Source: Allolobophora icterica (lineage: Eukaryota; Annelida; Clitellata; Crassiclitellata; Lumbricidae). From it: 64,000 nucleotides of DNA. Under the pieces are notes generated by a model. It had not been told where the DNA came from and did no database searches. It was given only the letters and a program-made list of their open reading frames with translations. Positions 45,521-57,088 of this stretch are shown here, one piece after another. The position numbers and the translations under genes are program-made. Each line of letters opens with the position of its first letter. Position 1 is the stretch's first letter. Where the stretch lies: positions 50,738,745 to 50,802,744 of the forward strand of contig OY744613.1 of assembly GCA_963556255.1 (NCBI GenBank), in the 5' to 3' direction.

Positions 45521-46719
45521 ACACTGGAGAGAAAGGATACGAATGCGAAATATGTCGCAAAGCATTTGCAACTAGCACTATTTTTGAATGCCATAAAAGA
45601 ACTCACACTGGAGAAAAAACATACAAGTGCAATTTATGTGAGAAAGGATTTGCAAACAAAAGAAACCTGATAGACCATGTTAGAGCCCACTCTGGAAAAA
45701 AACCGTACAGGTGCAATTTATGTGAGAAAGCATTTGCAAAGAAATATACTCTTATAAACCATGCAAGAACACACACAGGAGAAAAACCATACAGGTGCAA
45801 TTTATGTGAGAAAACATTTGCACATAAATCTACTCTTATAAGGCATACAGGAACACACACTGGAGGAAAACCATACATTTGTAATATATGTTATAAAGCA
45901 TTTGCACAACGATTTCACCTGATAGACCACACAAGAACCCATTCCGGAGAAAAACCATACAGGTGCAATTTATGTGATAAAGCATTTACACATAGATCTA
46001 CTCTTATAAACCATGGAAGAGTTCACACTCGAGAAAAATCATACATTTGTAAAATATGTGACAAAGCATTTGCACAGAGAAGTTACCTGATATACCACAC
46101 AACAACACATACTGGAGAAAAACCCTACAGGTGCAGTTTATGTGGGAAAGCATTTGCACGCAGTGATCTTCTGAAAAGGCACACCAGAACTCACACAGGA
46201 GAGAAACCATACCTGTGTATGTTATGCAACAGAACATTTTCGCACAATGAAAGTCTCAAAAATCACTTACAAACACACACTGGAGAAAAACGATACATAT
46301 GCAAGTTATGTGAAAAAGCATTTGGGCATATTGTTAGTCTCAAAAACCATGTAAAAATCCACAGCACTGATAAAGTGTACAAGAATAAATTTCGTCATAC
46401 CAATGTGTCAGGCATGACCAAGATATACCCCAATGATGATTCAGAGTTGTCAACAAGAAAAGAAACCATACAAGAAATTTCATTTCAGCACAAGAAGAAT
46501 ATCGTTCAACATGAAAAAGAACTTTATGCAGATCAATCAGCGATTAGTGTTGCTATAAATAATTCTTGTATGAGACCTTATGGTTGTGGACTGTGTAATG
46601 ACATGTTTGAAATTGGGAAGGAGTTTATGGAACATTGTGAAGATCACTACTGTGAAAATCGTGAGAAAGACACCTTTCTGGAACTCTTTGAAATGCGTCT
46701 CTTAAGCTACTTTCCTTGA
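45469..46719 (+). CDS. Type-2 C2H2 zinc-finger protein K2 (10 fingers)
   Basis: 416 residues from the first ATG in the finger frame (45469). The first 23 codons read broken-finger DNA out of its old frame; fingers then run at residues 24-303 with all ligands intact. The tail (YKNKFRHTNVSG...) leads to the type-2 module YGCGLCNDMF...EHCEDH and [17 protein letters not shown]. Gene K3 is the closest relative: fingers 6-9 match K3 fingers almost residue for residue ([48 protein letters not shown]). A promoter-like block lies 2.8 kb upstream. Of the four type-2 copies this has the least damaged array. Presumed nuclear DNA-binding regulator; targets unknown. Confidence 0.85.
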   Translation: MPQNICTAMSSERTYKIHTGEKGYECEICRKAFATSTIFECHKRTHTGEKTYKCNLCEKGFANKRNLIDHVRAHSGKKPYRCNLCEKAFAKKYTLINHARTHTGEKPYRCNLCEKTFAHKSTLIRHTGTHTGGKPYICNICYKAFAQRFHLIDHTRTHSGEKPYRCNLCDKAFTHRSTLINHGRVHTREKSYICKICDKAFAQRSYLIYHTTTHTGEKPYRCSLCGKAFARSDLLKRHTRTHTGEKPYLCMLCNRTFSHNESLKNHLQTHTGEKRYICKLCEKAFGHIVSLKNHVKIHSTDKVYKNKFRHTNVSGMTKIYPNDDSELSTRKETIQEISFQHKKNIVQHEKELYADQSAISVAINNSCMRPYGCGLCNDMFEIGKEFMEHCEDHYCENREKDTFLELFEMRLLSYFP

Positions 46720-47330
46720 ACAAGTAAAGAAATTTAATTCAAAAGTTACTCTTTTCCAGATGTTAAGCTTACACCTACTAAGCTTTAGTAGCACACACGA
46801 AGATGTGCAGGGATGTGTATTTTTTCTCCAATATTGGAGAGAAATGCAGAAGTTAATAAATTCTACTACTGTCTTTGAAGCATGAACCAAGTAAACTCAA
46901 ATGTCATACTGATATAAAAAATAAGAGAAATATGGAAAGATCACTGTATGTGATGAGAGAGCTACTGAGTGCAAAGCTGAATCAGAGTTAATTTTTTAAG
47001 TGGTGGAAAGTTTAATTTAAAGGATGGTATTGTGAGCATAACAATACATGCCTTATCCGAAGTCTTGTGTTGTATTAAAGAGGGAAATATGGTGCACGGT
47101 CATGAATAAATGAGGAGGTTCTATGCTTTAATGCAGGAAGATCGAACACCAGTTATTACAATAATAATAGAGAAATACATTTGATCTGAAATGGTCTTTC
47201 ACTCTTCAATACATTTCGTGAAGGAACAATTGAAGGAAGTAAATAGGCAGGAAATCTAAGCTGTTTGCTGTCCAAGTCGATGAGTTATAAAGAAAGAAGA
47301 TGGCGCTAAAATATGTGTAGGAATGGCATA
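46720..47330 (+). other. 3' flank of gene K2
   Basis: Collinear with 62412-62740 and, more weakly, with the 3' flanks of H and J. AATAAA at about 46855 is a candidate poly(A) signal. Confidence 0.45.
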
Positions 47331-47484
47331 GAAGAGAGACATTCGGTCATTGCATTCATTGGATTGGTTCCATAATAATATGCTGCAATTGTCCTTTAAT
47401 ACCTATTTCAAACTGGGAGTATCTGTTCATTGTCATCAGACTGGAAATGCATGCAAGTATCGTCCTGACTTTGCACGGATTTAG

Positions 47485-47910
47485 GCTTAATGGTTTTCTA
47501 TCAAATGCCCAATGATGTGGAATTCTTTACCGTTAGATCTGGCCTCTCTACCGTAGAATGGTCGTTTTGAAAGCTTTTTAAAGACTCATAATCAGTCAAA
47601 AGACATTCTTAATTATTCTTTGTAGGGATATTAACTCTCCTCATTATGCATTATTTGTTGAGTTACGGATTCCTTTAGCCAACAGTGAAGAGCTTTGGTA
47701 AATACGATTACGCTGTAAACTAATATTGCTTCAAAATCTTCCGTTCCACCCGCGATGGTTATTGGGTGCCTCGGGCAGCGGGACTCTTCCCATTGGGGTT
47801 ACCTATTATGATACTCAACCAGATAATCTAAATTGTGTGTGTAGATTTTTAAAACTGTTTTGATGTTTCTTAGTAAACGGATTGATTGATTGACGAGCAA
47901 CAAAGTTGAG
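47485..47910 (+). mobile_element. LINE 3' fragment with (ATTG) tail
   Basis: MMWNSLPLDLASLP (the RLWNSLP region), then a UTR ending GATTGATTGATTG at about 47890. Confidence 0.55.
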
Positions 47911-49001
47911 CACTGAAGAAGAGAATACAATTGTTTGCATGTTTACTGCTACATCTTTTCAGTTTATGGAATATCAAAGATACCAACCTCATCCTCTTCC
48001 GCCTCCAACGGCAGTCTCAATTAACAATCGACATTTCCGTGTTCTGATGTCCTTATAAATAACGAATGTCGTAAGAATATGCCATTAACGTTAGAGCCCA
48101 GCATTGAATCCGAGCTGAAGTGCGATATGGAATAGGTTTATCTGGGCCAAATAGCGAAAATAATAGTGTGTGATCTGTCACCAGCGTAAACTTTTGACCA
48201 TACAGGTATTGTCTGAACTTGAAACTTCAAATGTAATCGCTTAGGCCTCTTTCTTGAGCTTCGCATAATTACGTTGTGCTGAACTGAATGGTTTAGATTA
48301 GAACCGCAAGCAGTTGGTCGTTCACTGCCATCAGAATAATTATACATGTAGGAAACAATGATACACCGACACCATAGCTAGATGCATCAGCAGCGAGTCC
48401 GTTAGTCTAGGATCGTAATGGCACAAGACTGGACAACATTTTCGTCAAAGTTCAAAAGCTGTTCGTTCCACATCACTCCACTGCCACCTTTTAACAGTGT
48501 GTAGCAATTGGTACAATGATGTGCATATCGTAGACAAATCGTCTACGTACTTGCCATAACTAATCCTAGAAATGCTCACAATTGGCCAGTATTTCTCGGC
48601 TCCGGTGCGTTAATAATCGTTTTGTTTGTGGATAGTGACGTGTGTAACCCGTCTTCATCAACCATAATTATGACCCAAATATTGTCATAACTTCTAAAGC
48701 GCCATTCGAAGGCCAAAAGTAGAGCACAAGCCTATTCACAAGCACGGCGTGAAATAAGAGGGTGTTTCCAGATAGTAGGCCTAGGCCTAAGCCAAAAGAA
48801 GTCCGATTCCAGTTTCCAGAAGGCCATATAAAATCGGAGGAGTTTTCTCAAGAGTAGTCGAAAAGCGGTCCGAGTCATGTTTCTAGAGGCCAGCTCAAGA
48901 GAGGAGGTAGAGCAGTTGTCAAGTCGGGCGTCGTTTAGTGGAGAATTACTGGAAGGGAGGATCATATGGATCGCGTTTTCAGATCTAACCGAAACCACTG
49001 C
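47911..49001. other. Spacer with LINE-like debris
   Basis: On the minus strand 48730-48960 encodes LNDARLDNCSTSSLELASRN, a copy of the dispersed repeat also at 22395, 44955 and 59885. Otherwise nothing recognised. Confidence 0.4.
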
Positions 49002-49005
49002 ATAA

Positions 49006-49654
49006 CCCTATGACGCACACCTGGGGTCTACTGGACCCCAGCGATGGCAGTTTCTTGATAACTACGTCGATACAAATAGTAAAAATCTGATATATTTCTA
49101 ATTCCTCAGATATTCATCCGCCTACATTTGTGGATAACTTTGAAGAGATTTATGTTTTTGGTTAAAGAGTAAAAAAATCAAATAGACACCTCGGGCATAT
49201 TTAGCATACCTGGGGTCCAACAGACCCCACGCTGTAACATTGTTAGTCTCATGACGCATTGACTGTTGCACAATCCCGGTTACATCAATAATGGAAAGAC
49301 TTGTACTTCCATGGTACAAAACTGGAAGAGACATAACGATAGACAACTCGGCTTTGACTAGCAATCAAAATTTCAGGCAGCACCACAAGCCCGGTAGAAG
49401 CGCTGTGTAATCTGTCTGCGTACGTTTGAATAACTGATTATTGTTCATCACAATAAAAAATTTCTTACAGTGAATATAACATTATGCCATGATCCAAACA
49501 TGGTGCATATCTGCATGCACTCTCACCCACCTAAACTAGGATCATTCATTTCCATGTTCTATTAAATTGTAGAACTGGGGGCCGTGTTATCGATGGGGTC
49601 CATTAGACCCCAGGTGTGCTAAATGTGTTGGATCGGAAGGTGTGCGTCATAGGG
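49006..49654. mobile_element. piggyBac-like MITE with ATAA target duplication
   Basis: Perfect 16-bp ends CCCTATGACGCACACC and complement; ATAA on both sides (49002-49005, 49655-49658), a variant of TTAA. GGGGTC...GACCCC hairpins lie just inside the left end, in the middle (about 49210) and near the right end (about 49592), the same layout as the piggyBac at 40120. The 80-codon minus-strand frame at 49122-49364 shows no transposase motif. Confidence 0.75.
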
Positions 49655-49699
49655 ATAACGATTCTGGACAAGTTACTGACCCTGCCGTGGAGTTGCGTT

Positions 49700-49893
49700 G
49701 TAGAACATTTATGTTCAATCGTTAGAGGACAGCAGTATTGGTGATCCAACTTCTATTGGTCACATGATCTTTCAGAATTAACGCCATTTTGATTAAAAAT
49801 TCGTGATTGTACTAACCATCGACTTATATTAATAAAGGTCGATGGTACTAACCCCATTATATTCAGTGGTTCTTGGTGGTATATAATTTTAGG
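49700..49893 (+). promoter_or_regulatory. Type-1 upstream block of gene C
   Basis: CAATCGTTAGAGGACAGC, GTATTGGTGATCCAACTTC, TTAACGCCATTTTGATT (GCCATTTT 49783-49790), then GTGGTTCTTG/GTGGTA with a weaker donor at 49878. A MITE begins 16 nt after this site. Confidence 0.45.
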
Positions 49894-50312
49894 TAATCCT
49901 GGGTTTTAGCGTCCGAAATTATTTACATGGCATGAGCGATGAAAACATTTCTTAGTAAAACTCAAAGTAGAAGTTGGAAGATTGATGAAAATATTATTGA
50001 AACTGGAAGCTGTATCATCGATGAAAATATCACATGATAAAAGTGAAACTAGAAGTTGGAAATGCGATGAAAATATATCGTTTTAGCGCCGATATCATTG
50101 TTGTGGATAAGTGATGAAAACATTTCATAGTTAAACTTAAACTAGAAATTGGAAGATTGATGAAAATGTAGCTCAAACTAGAAGCAGGATGATCGATGAA
50201 AATATAAATGAAACTAGAAGTTGGATGAACGATGATTATTTATTGTACTAATATTTATTGTATTACAACATTTCGATGAACATAATTTCGGACGCTAAAA
50301 CCCAGGAATACC
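49894..50312. mobile_element. Mutator-like MITE, copy 2
   Basis: About 31-bp inverted ends starting GGTAATCCTGGGTTTTAGCG and GGTATTCCTGGGTTTTAGCG. A perfect 9-bp target duplication, ATAATTTTA, lies at 49885-49893 and 50313-50321. The interior consists of 36-bp units plus one internal degenerate copy of the end sequence (CGTTTTAGCGCCGATATCAT). The 9-bp duplication suggests the Mutator superfamily. No coding capacity. Confidence 0.85.
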
Positions 50313-50382
50313 ATAATTTTATTACTACAGAACTAGATTAGTAATCTCATAGCAATATTACAATAATTACGACTTATAGATG

Positions 50383-50640
50383 GTTCTAGGACTTTTCGCC
50401 CCCGGAAGTTTCGCCCCCGGAAGATTTTCATCTCTAATCCAGCTTCAAGCCTTAGTTACATTTTCATCGCTAATCCAGCTTCTAGTCTTAGTTACATTTT
50501 CATCACAAATCCCGCTTCTAGCCTTAGTTACATTTTCATCGCTAATCCAGCATCCGGGGGCGAATCTTCCCGGGGGCGAAATGTCGGGGGCGAATCTTCC
50601 GGAGGCGATTCTTCCGGGGGCGAAATTTCCGTATCCCCTT
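50383..50640. repeat. 36-bp array bounded by CGCCCCCGGAAG repeats
   Basis: Left: TTCGCCCCCGGAAG twice. Right: the inverse GGGGGCGAA phrase five times. Between them are four exact 36-bp units (ATTTTCATCGCTAATCCAGC then TTCTAGTCTTAGTTAC). Confidence 0.75.
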
Positions 50641-51049
50641 ATAGATACGATGTTAAAGATTTTAATAAATGTACAAATGTGTGTGAAGCTTATGCCGCAG
50701 TATACCTAACGGTGATCGAATTCCTGATAAACGATTTTGGTAAATGCGAAGACTGAGTGCCTGTGTATATAAATAATATGGTCGCCATTGACTTCGCTTC
50801 AATACAGCGCCTCTAGCAATTCGCTAAGTTAGTAAGTAACACGAACATTAATTTCTTTTAAAATTTTAACATATACAAGCATCTTAAGAAAATTGTTATT
50901 TTCCTGGAATATATATATATCCAGCTTCCACTCTCAGCTATAGCATTTTTAGTTGCACAAAATCCATTCACTTCGCTGAACCTAAACCTAAGCCTTATGT
51001 ATTTATGAACTGCTGTACAAAATTAGATTTGTAAGGCACATGTAAGGTT
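50641..51049. other. Putative intron of gene C, nothing recognised
   Basis: AT-rich; a weak CCAGCTTCCACTCTCAGC unit at 50929. Confidence 0.35.
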
Positions 51050-51430
51050 CCTGCGACTTCGGCTTTTTAAGCGCTGTAGAAATTTTGAGATCACGATTAG
51101 GAATAATTCACAAATTCTATTGCCAATGTACTCATCACTAGTAGCCAAGTGATAAAATACAAGTTCCATATTTTTATCTTTTATCTCTTGAAGGTTTTAA
51201 GAGACCGGGAAGAATTGGTGTTGAAGAAAGGCATATTGGATGTGAATTTTGCAAGAAAACATTAACAGTAATTTTTCAACTTAGTTTTCATCGAAGAATT
51301 CACACTTGAGAAAAGCCATAAAACTGCGATTGGATATAGCGGTCATCCGGAACGCCATGTAAAGACAAAACACTGGAGTAAAACCATACAATGCATTATT
51401 TATGTGACACAGTATTTGTACGGAAAGGGA
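51050..51430 (+). pseudogene. Wrecked N-terminal fingers of gene C
   Basis: [20 protein letters not shown] then IHT and TGA (51307-51309), matching the TGA of genes A and B. The following finger has further damage, including TAA shortly after and a net 2-nt loss before the gene's open frame. Confidence 0.65.
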
Positions 51431-52681
51431 ATGGAAAATCATACAGGAAAGCATACTAGAGACAAGCCATACAAGTGCAATTTATGTTCCAAAACATTTG
51501 CACAGAAGGGTACTCTAAGAAATCATTTGAGAACTCACACTGGAGAAAAGCCATACAGTTGTAATTTATGTAACAAAACCTACAGACAGAGAAGTGCTCT
51601 AATACGCCATACAAGAACCCACACTGGAGAAAAACCATACAAGTGCAATTTATGTCATAAGGCACATGTAACGCAGGGTGAACTAAACCATCATAATATA
51701 ACCCACACTGGAGAAAAACCATTCAAGTGCAATTTATGTTACAAGACATTTGCTTGGAAGAATTATCTTGAACGCCATACAAGAACCCACACTGGAGAAA
51801 AACCATTCATGTGCAATTTATGTCACAAGGCATACAAAAGGCAGGATCATCTGAAACTTCATTCAAGAGTCCATACTGGTGAAAAGCCATACAAGTGCAG
51901 TTTTTGTCACAAATCACTTTCAAGCAAGAACATGCTGAACTGTCATATGCTGGCCCACAGTGGACAAAAACCATACAAATGCAACTTGTGTCAGAAGGCA
52001 TTTGTAAATCGCAGTATACTACAAGCTCATTTAAGAACCCATTCTACAGAAAGGCCATGGAAATGCGTTTTATGTCACATGACATTTGGAAGGGAGGAGG
52101 ATCTGGAACTTCATTCAAAAAGACACATGGCAGAAAAACCACACAAATGCCATTTATGTCACAAAACATTTGCAAAGAGAATTGAAGCCAAAAATCATCT
52201 GAGAACACATACTGATGAAAAAACATTCAAGTGTAATTTATGTATAAAAGCGTTTAGGTCGCCTAGTGGTCTCAAATACCATCTGAAAATCCACAATGCA
52301 GAACGAGGATACAAGTTCAAGCATAAATTGCGTCAAAGCGTTGTGACGAGTAACGGAGACAAATGCCTTGAAAGCAATTCACATGAGCGACTCAATATTT
52401 CCTCTACCGATGACAAGTGTTTTGTTGGACAAGAGTTGTCAGCAGCAGAAAGTGTCTCGAAACTTTCGTCTAAGGAAAGTAAGAGACCAGGTGCAGATAG
52501 ACTACATTCTGGTGATAGTCTGACAGTTAGAAATGCCTTGGTTTTGAGAGCTTATGGCTGTGGAATATGCAACGGGATGTTTGTAATGGAAAATGAGTTG
52601 ATAGAACATTGTTTTCATCACCGCGACACTCCAAAGAAAGACACATTTGTTGACCTATTTGGAGGACATCATTCAAATTGA
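51431..52681 (+). CDS. Type-1 C2H2 zinc-finger protein C (10 fingers)
   Basis: 416 residues from the first in-frame ATG ([13 protein letters not shown]). Ten fingers at residues 14-293; all CCHH ligands kept. Compared with gene A, several mid-array fingers are missing; the last five ([50 protein letters not shown]) align with the last five of A. The tail ([15 protein letters not shown] and following) is conserved with A and leads to [10 protein letters not shown]...HCFHH and [16 protein letters not shown] candidate poly(A) signal AATAAA lies about 65 nt after the stop. Presumed nuclear DNA-binding factor. Confidence 0.88.
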   Translation: MENHTGKHTRDKPYKCNLCSKTFAQKGTLRNHLRTHTGEKPYSCNLCNKTYRQRSALIRHTRTHTGEKPYKCNLCHKAHVTQGELNHHNITHTGEKPFKCNLCYKTFAWKNYLERHTRTHTGEKPFMCNLCHKAYKRQDHLKLHSRVHTGEKPYKCSFCHKSLSSKNMLNCHMLAHSGQKPYKCNLCQKAFVNRSILQAHLRTHSTERPWKCVLCHMTFGREEDLELHSKRHMAEKPHKCHLCHKTFAKRIEAKNHLRTHTDEKTFKCNLCIKAFRSPSGLKYHLKIHNAERGYKFKHKLRQSVVTSNGDKCLESNSHERLNISSTDDKCFVGQELSAAESVSKLSSKESKRPGADRLHSGDSLTVRNALVLRAYGCGICNGMFVMENELIEHCFHHRDTPKKDTFVDLFGGHHSN

Positions 52682-53290
52682 ATCTGTGTGGAAGAAGACG
52701 TATTTTTCAACGATTAAATCTCCTTCAGGTGGCCAACTGTAACACAATAAACAGTTAGCTTATACCCTATGTTTTCCAGTTATTTGTTCTTGTGTTTAAA
52801 TCATAGAAACTGTTCTTTGTTCAGTCCTTTAATAAAACTGGCCATTCATGTATTCAGCTGCAAATCTTATCAATGAACTGCATGATTATTAATGCACAAT
52901 ATATGACACTTGCATAATTTTCAATGCACACAACTTCAAATTAATCTACGAAGGGCATGTGTTGTACAATGCACATTGTTTTTGAAAAAATTAGCGAAAC
53001 TCATTTTTATTTTTTTTTGAGAAATTACTTGGTGATTTTTAACAGTCGCAAATTAACTTTACGAAAAGATATGAGTTTTCTGAGGCTGGATCCGAAATCA
53101 TGGACTCAGTATTGGAAGAGGTTCATCCGTACTGTACTGTATTATAGAAGTCTAAATGCGCAACTTACGAAGTTTGGTTAAACGCGGAAGCCAATATTTT
53201 TGCTAAGGATGGTGTAAAATTGACACATAAGAAGGTAAACATAGTTCTTTTGTAAGTGTTGCTTTTGGGTCATTCCGTCTCAATTCAACA
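52682..53290 (+). other. 3' flank of gene C
   Basis: Collinear with 6190-6720 after gene A (for example ggaagccaatattttgctaagga). Contains AATAAA at about 52746. Confidence 0.5.
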
Positions 53291-54369
53291 AATTTTTCAG
53301 AACTTTCCAGGTCGACCATCTCGGATTTCAATGAAAATTGCACAGAATGTTTATTATGGTATTAGAGGAAGTTAGGCAAAATTTTAGATCAATCTGATAA
53401 GTAGTTTTGAAGATACTGAGTTTCAAAGAGGTATGGGGTGACCTCGTTTTTGCCGTTTTCGAACTCGCGTCTAAATTTGTAATGACTTTCAGAAGCTCAT
53501 AACTCCATTAATATCAAAGAAACTTTTATGAAATTTTCAGGATATTTAGTCATTGTTGCTTAGATGAAATGCTGAAGAAAAGAATGATGACTGTTGAAAA
53601 CTGTTATGTTACGACCCATCTGAAAACGGTAAAAAAAAAACTTGTGCATGTCTGCTGATCATACTTTGCAGCCCCGATGTGCCCAAACTGAAGTTGTATT
53701 GAAGAATGTTTTAACAGCTCATAATGCTCGTGTACTTTCTCTACAAAACTATGCCGAAACTTTGTATTTCTGATGCATGTGTGCTACCATATGGCCTTCC
53801 AAAAATGGAAAATTGCATTCCGAAGACCATTTTCAAAGCCAAAGATCATCATGTGGGATAGGTCGTGGAGCAATGCAAGTTGCGTCATAGGAAAGAGCAG
53901 CTCAGACACTGGAAGTGCACCAAAAATGGGATGGTGTTCCTTCTAGTTCATTTTATATTTTTATTTCATTCGTGGCAGTGTTTCCTGCATTCGCGAGTTT
54001 ATAATGGTCAATTTCATAGCAGTATATTGTGAAAAAGCTCTGTTATGAGTCAGTTTGCTCACTTTTCAATCTCTTAATTAAAATTTAAAATGTATTAGTC
54101 ATTTATTACAAGTACAGAAATTTATTTCGATAATTTTTCATTACATGAAAATGTGAACCTTCGCATACGGAACATATTGTACTCGGTTCGTACCCGGATC
54201 CGGCAAATAGTACATCCAAATACTCGGATTCGGTACTCGGTGGAAAATGTCTACCCGGCTGACCCCTACCAAGAATGCATTGTCTTCCTGCCTAAATTCG
54301 TGTTCCTTAAACTTAGATGATCTTGTCCCTGTGCCGTGATACACGCAGTCATTTAAAGCGATACCTTGT
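53291..54369. other. Spacer, nothing firmly recognised
   Basis: Unique-looking text with tgacctcgtttttgccgtttt. No coding signal. 54145-54350 has ACTCGG/CCCGGATCC words that may be MITE debris. Confidence 0.35.
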
Positions 54370-55035
54370 TACAAGTAGCCAAGATGGCGGCCAATATGGC
54401 CAAGAAAACACAAAAATATGTATATCTCAGCACATAGGTAGGCTACAATGACAAATGAGGTACCAATTGTAACATTTCTAAGGTCAAGGAATCAAATTAT
54501 CGTAGTGGCAATCGTGTGGGAAAACTAGTTTCCAAGATGGTGGCCAACATGGCCGCAAAAACGCAAAAATATGTATATCTCAGCTTGTAAGTAAGCTGCA
54601 ATGACAAATGAAGTGTCAGTTGTAACATTACCAAGGTCATAGAAACGACTTATCGCAGTGGCAATAGTGACCGATCAGTCAGTTGATTGATAATTCTTTT
54701 TTGTGTTTTGGCTGCCACATTGGCCGCCATCTTGGATAGTAGGCCTAGTATTCCCACGCTATTGTCACTACGATAAATAAATTCCTTGACCTTGGAAATG
54801 CTACAATTGACACTTCATTTGTCATTGTATCTTACCTAGGAGCCGATATATACGCATTTTTGTGTTTTGGTGGCCATATTGGCCGCCATCTTGGACAGTA
54901 ACTACTCACACACTATTGCCACTACGATAAATCGATTCCTTGACCTTGGAAATATTACAATTGACACTTCATTTGTCATTGTAGCTTATCTATGAGCTGA
55001 GACATACATATTTTTGTTTTGGCGGCCAATATGAA
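54370..55035. repeat. Large fold-back: two direct and two inverted 155-bp units
   Basis: Units start AAGATGGCGGCCAATATGG at 54381 and AAGATGGTGGCCAACATGG at 54534 (153 nt apart), then occur inverted as GGCCGCCATCTTGG near 54722 and 54881, with a partial fifth at about 55020. Each unit also has ACAATGACAAATGA and AAGGTCAAGGAATC. AAGATGGCGGC is a consensus-like YY1 site. Confidence 0.8.
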
Positions 55036-56031
55036 AAATAAACTCTCCACAATTATGAAACCGTTAACACTCAATTCCATGGTAGATTCCACACTTGATT
55101 TATGATTGCAAGTCACTTATGAGCTCATTTCTTTAAAAAAACATATCTGCCCTATGAACGAAAAAATAACGACGTCGACGACGAAGTGGGGTTAATTTTT
55201 ACCCCAGGACACTTTGGATTGAAAAATATTTTTCCCACCACATGGCAATGTGGTGGGTATGCAGTCAGAATAATGTCATTGGTGGTAACTTGTAGCCTAA
55301 ACCAGGGCCTACTATCCCCCCCTGTAAGCTGGAAGCAATCCCCCCTTACTGTAAAACCCTCCCCCATTTTTCCATCCCCTTCCTCCACTACACCTCCCCA
55401 CTCCCATCCCATTCCCCACTCAATCCACTCCACTCCCCTTTACCCCTCCTGTACATTCCCCCTCCCCTCCCCTCCCCTTGAAGTGGGGGGTCCGGGGGTC
55501 CTCCCCCGGAAAAATGTTGGATTTCTACATTGCCGTAGGCGAGTTTTAGCACTTTTTTGGAGCAAGAAAACTGGCTTTTGAAGACTACATTTTAGTTCAA
55601 CTGAACTGTTGAATTAATTTCTGCAGGGCTCCCAGTGCACTGTAAAAATTTTATGGGACAAGCTGTAATAAATATGGCACAAAATTTAAGTGCTACAATT
55701 ATTGTTGTGAAAATGGGATTACCAGGTCTTGAAATATTCCTGCAAACATACATTCTTGAAATATTCCTGCAAACATAATTGTCGCCTGGATAACACTGTA
55801 GTAGGCAGGGATGGAGCCTTTTACCGCTGCATTACACCAGAAATGTGCATTCATAATGCAATCTTTAAAATCCCCATATATTTGCTGAACAATATTTTAA
55901 CATGTGTCCCATATTTATGAAATTTCTAAATCAACAGGATTGTGATTGCTTTTCTTCAATTTTTAAAATACTTTTTGCATCTTTCATCAACAAAAGATAG
56001 CAGAACATAATGACCAATAGCTAAAGAAAAA
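55036..56031. other. Spacer with polypyrimidine tract
   Basis: 55310-55480 is very C/T-rich on the plus strand (ccctcccccatttttccatc and similar), followed by a tccgggggtcctcccccgg hairpin. Open frames across it are low-complexity and not called. Confidence 0.5.
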
Positions 56032-56409
56032 CAAGTAATATTGATACACTATAACACTGCTTAGACACTGTACGGTAACCTCAGCAAATATTGCATGGCC
56101 CATAATACTGATACATCACAATACAATACTTTAAGAATCATTAGTAATTAGTCACTTTATTAGTCACTAATTATTAGAAATTAGTGACTGTGCCAGGGGG
56201 GGAAACTTTTCCCCCCCTGGCCCAAGTAATAATGATACACTATAACACTGCTTAGACACTGTACGGTAACCTCAGCAAATATTGCATGGCCCATAATACT
56301 GATACATCACAATACAATACTTTAAGAATCATTAGTAATTAGTCACTTTATTAGTCACTAATTATTAGAAATTAGTGACTGTGCCAGGGGGAAACTTTTC
56401 CCCCCTGGC
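56032..56409. repeat. Tandem duplication, 191-bp period
   Basis: Two nearly identical units (56032-56222, 56223-56409). Each ends with GGGGGGAAACTTTTCCCCCC, a hairpin; the second lacks a few G/C. Confidence 0.85.
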
Positions 56410-56829
56410 CCAAATTGGAAGCAGTCTGATTCCTTCCCCCCTACGTAGTAGGCCCTGGCCTAAACATGTGAAACGACAAATTATACCTACCTACAGTTGC
56501 TCCGCAATCAACATCCAAACACCGCTGGGTATAAATATAATTACCCCTCTTCGTCCTGCGAAGGTTAAACTTTAAATGTTACGCGTGAATCTGCTAAAAT
56601 AAGAAATTAGCCTAGTATCGAGAAAGTTGATTCCGTGATTGTCTACAATTCTATGCCAACGGCGATCGCCCTATCCCCGTACCTATGTATAGGTTCTTTG
56701 AAGACTGGTGCTTGGCATTATGCTTCGCATTACGCACCCCCTATGGTAAAATCCTACCTAGGCCACTGGTTACTCCCTACCCATAGAATCCTTGCTCCCT
56801 ACCCTTTTCCACCCGAAAGTCTATCGTAA
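56410..56829. other. Spacer, nothing recognised
   Basis: No domain; short open frames only. Confidence 0.35.
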
Positions 56830-56955
56830 CATGGCAGGATTGTTCATCCACCTTCCATTTCAATATTTCTTATTTAAGGTAACGCCATTTTGATGTTGTT
56901 TTACAAAGGCAGTATTAGTAACTACGTCTTCAATAAACTCGTTTAGGTCAGTTAT
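56830..56955 (+). promoter_or_regulatory. Putative exon 1 and 5' splice site, gene K3
   Basis: GGTAACGCCATTTTGATG (GCCATTTT 56884-56891), GTAACTACGTCTTCAATAA, CTCGTTTAG/GTCAGTTA with the donor at 56947. Preceded by CATGGCAGGATTGTTCATCC, shared with K2. Confidence 0.5.
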
Positions 56956-57088
56956 ATTTACTTCCATTCCTAATTATTGAATCTACTCAATTCATATTTT
57001 ATAATTACAAGTCGAAACAAGACAAATGGATGAGCATTACTCTTAGTGAATGAACACACCTCAGTCTCGTTTTGGATGTGCAAATTCT

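Noticed and set aside
45400..45530. Programmed -1 frameshifting at the shared type-2 deletion
   Set aside because: There is no slippery heptamer at agatcc, and the fossil finger upstream has also lost zinc ligands in each copy. Decay explains it better.
55152..55581. Open frames over the C/T-rich tract on both strands
   Set aside because: Low-complexity proline/serine or glycine translations; no domain and no paralog.
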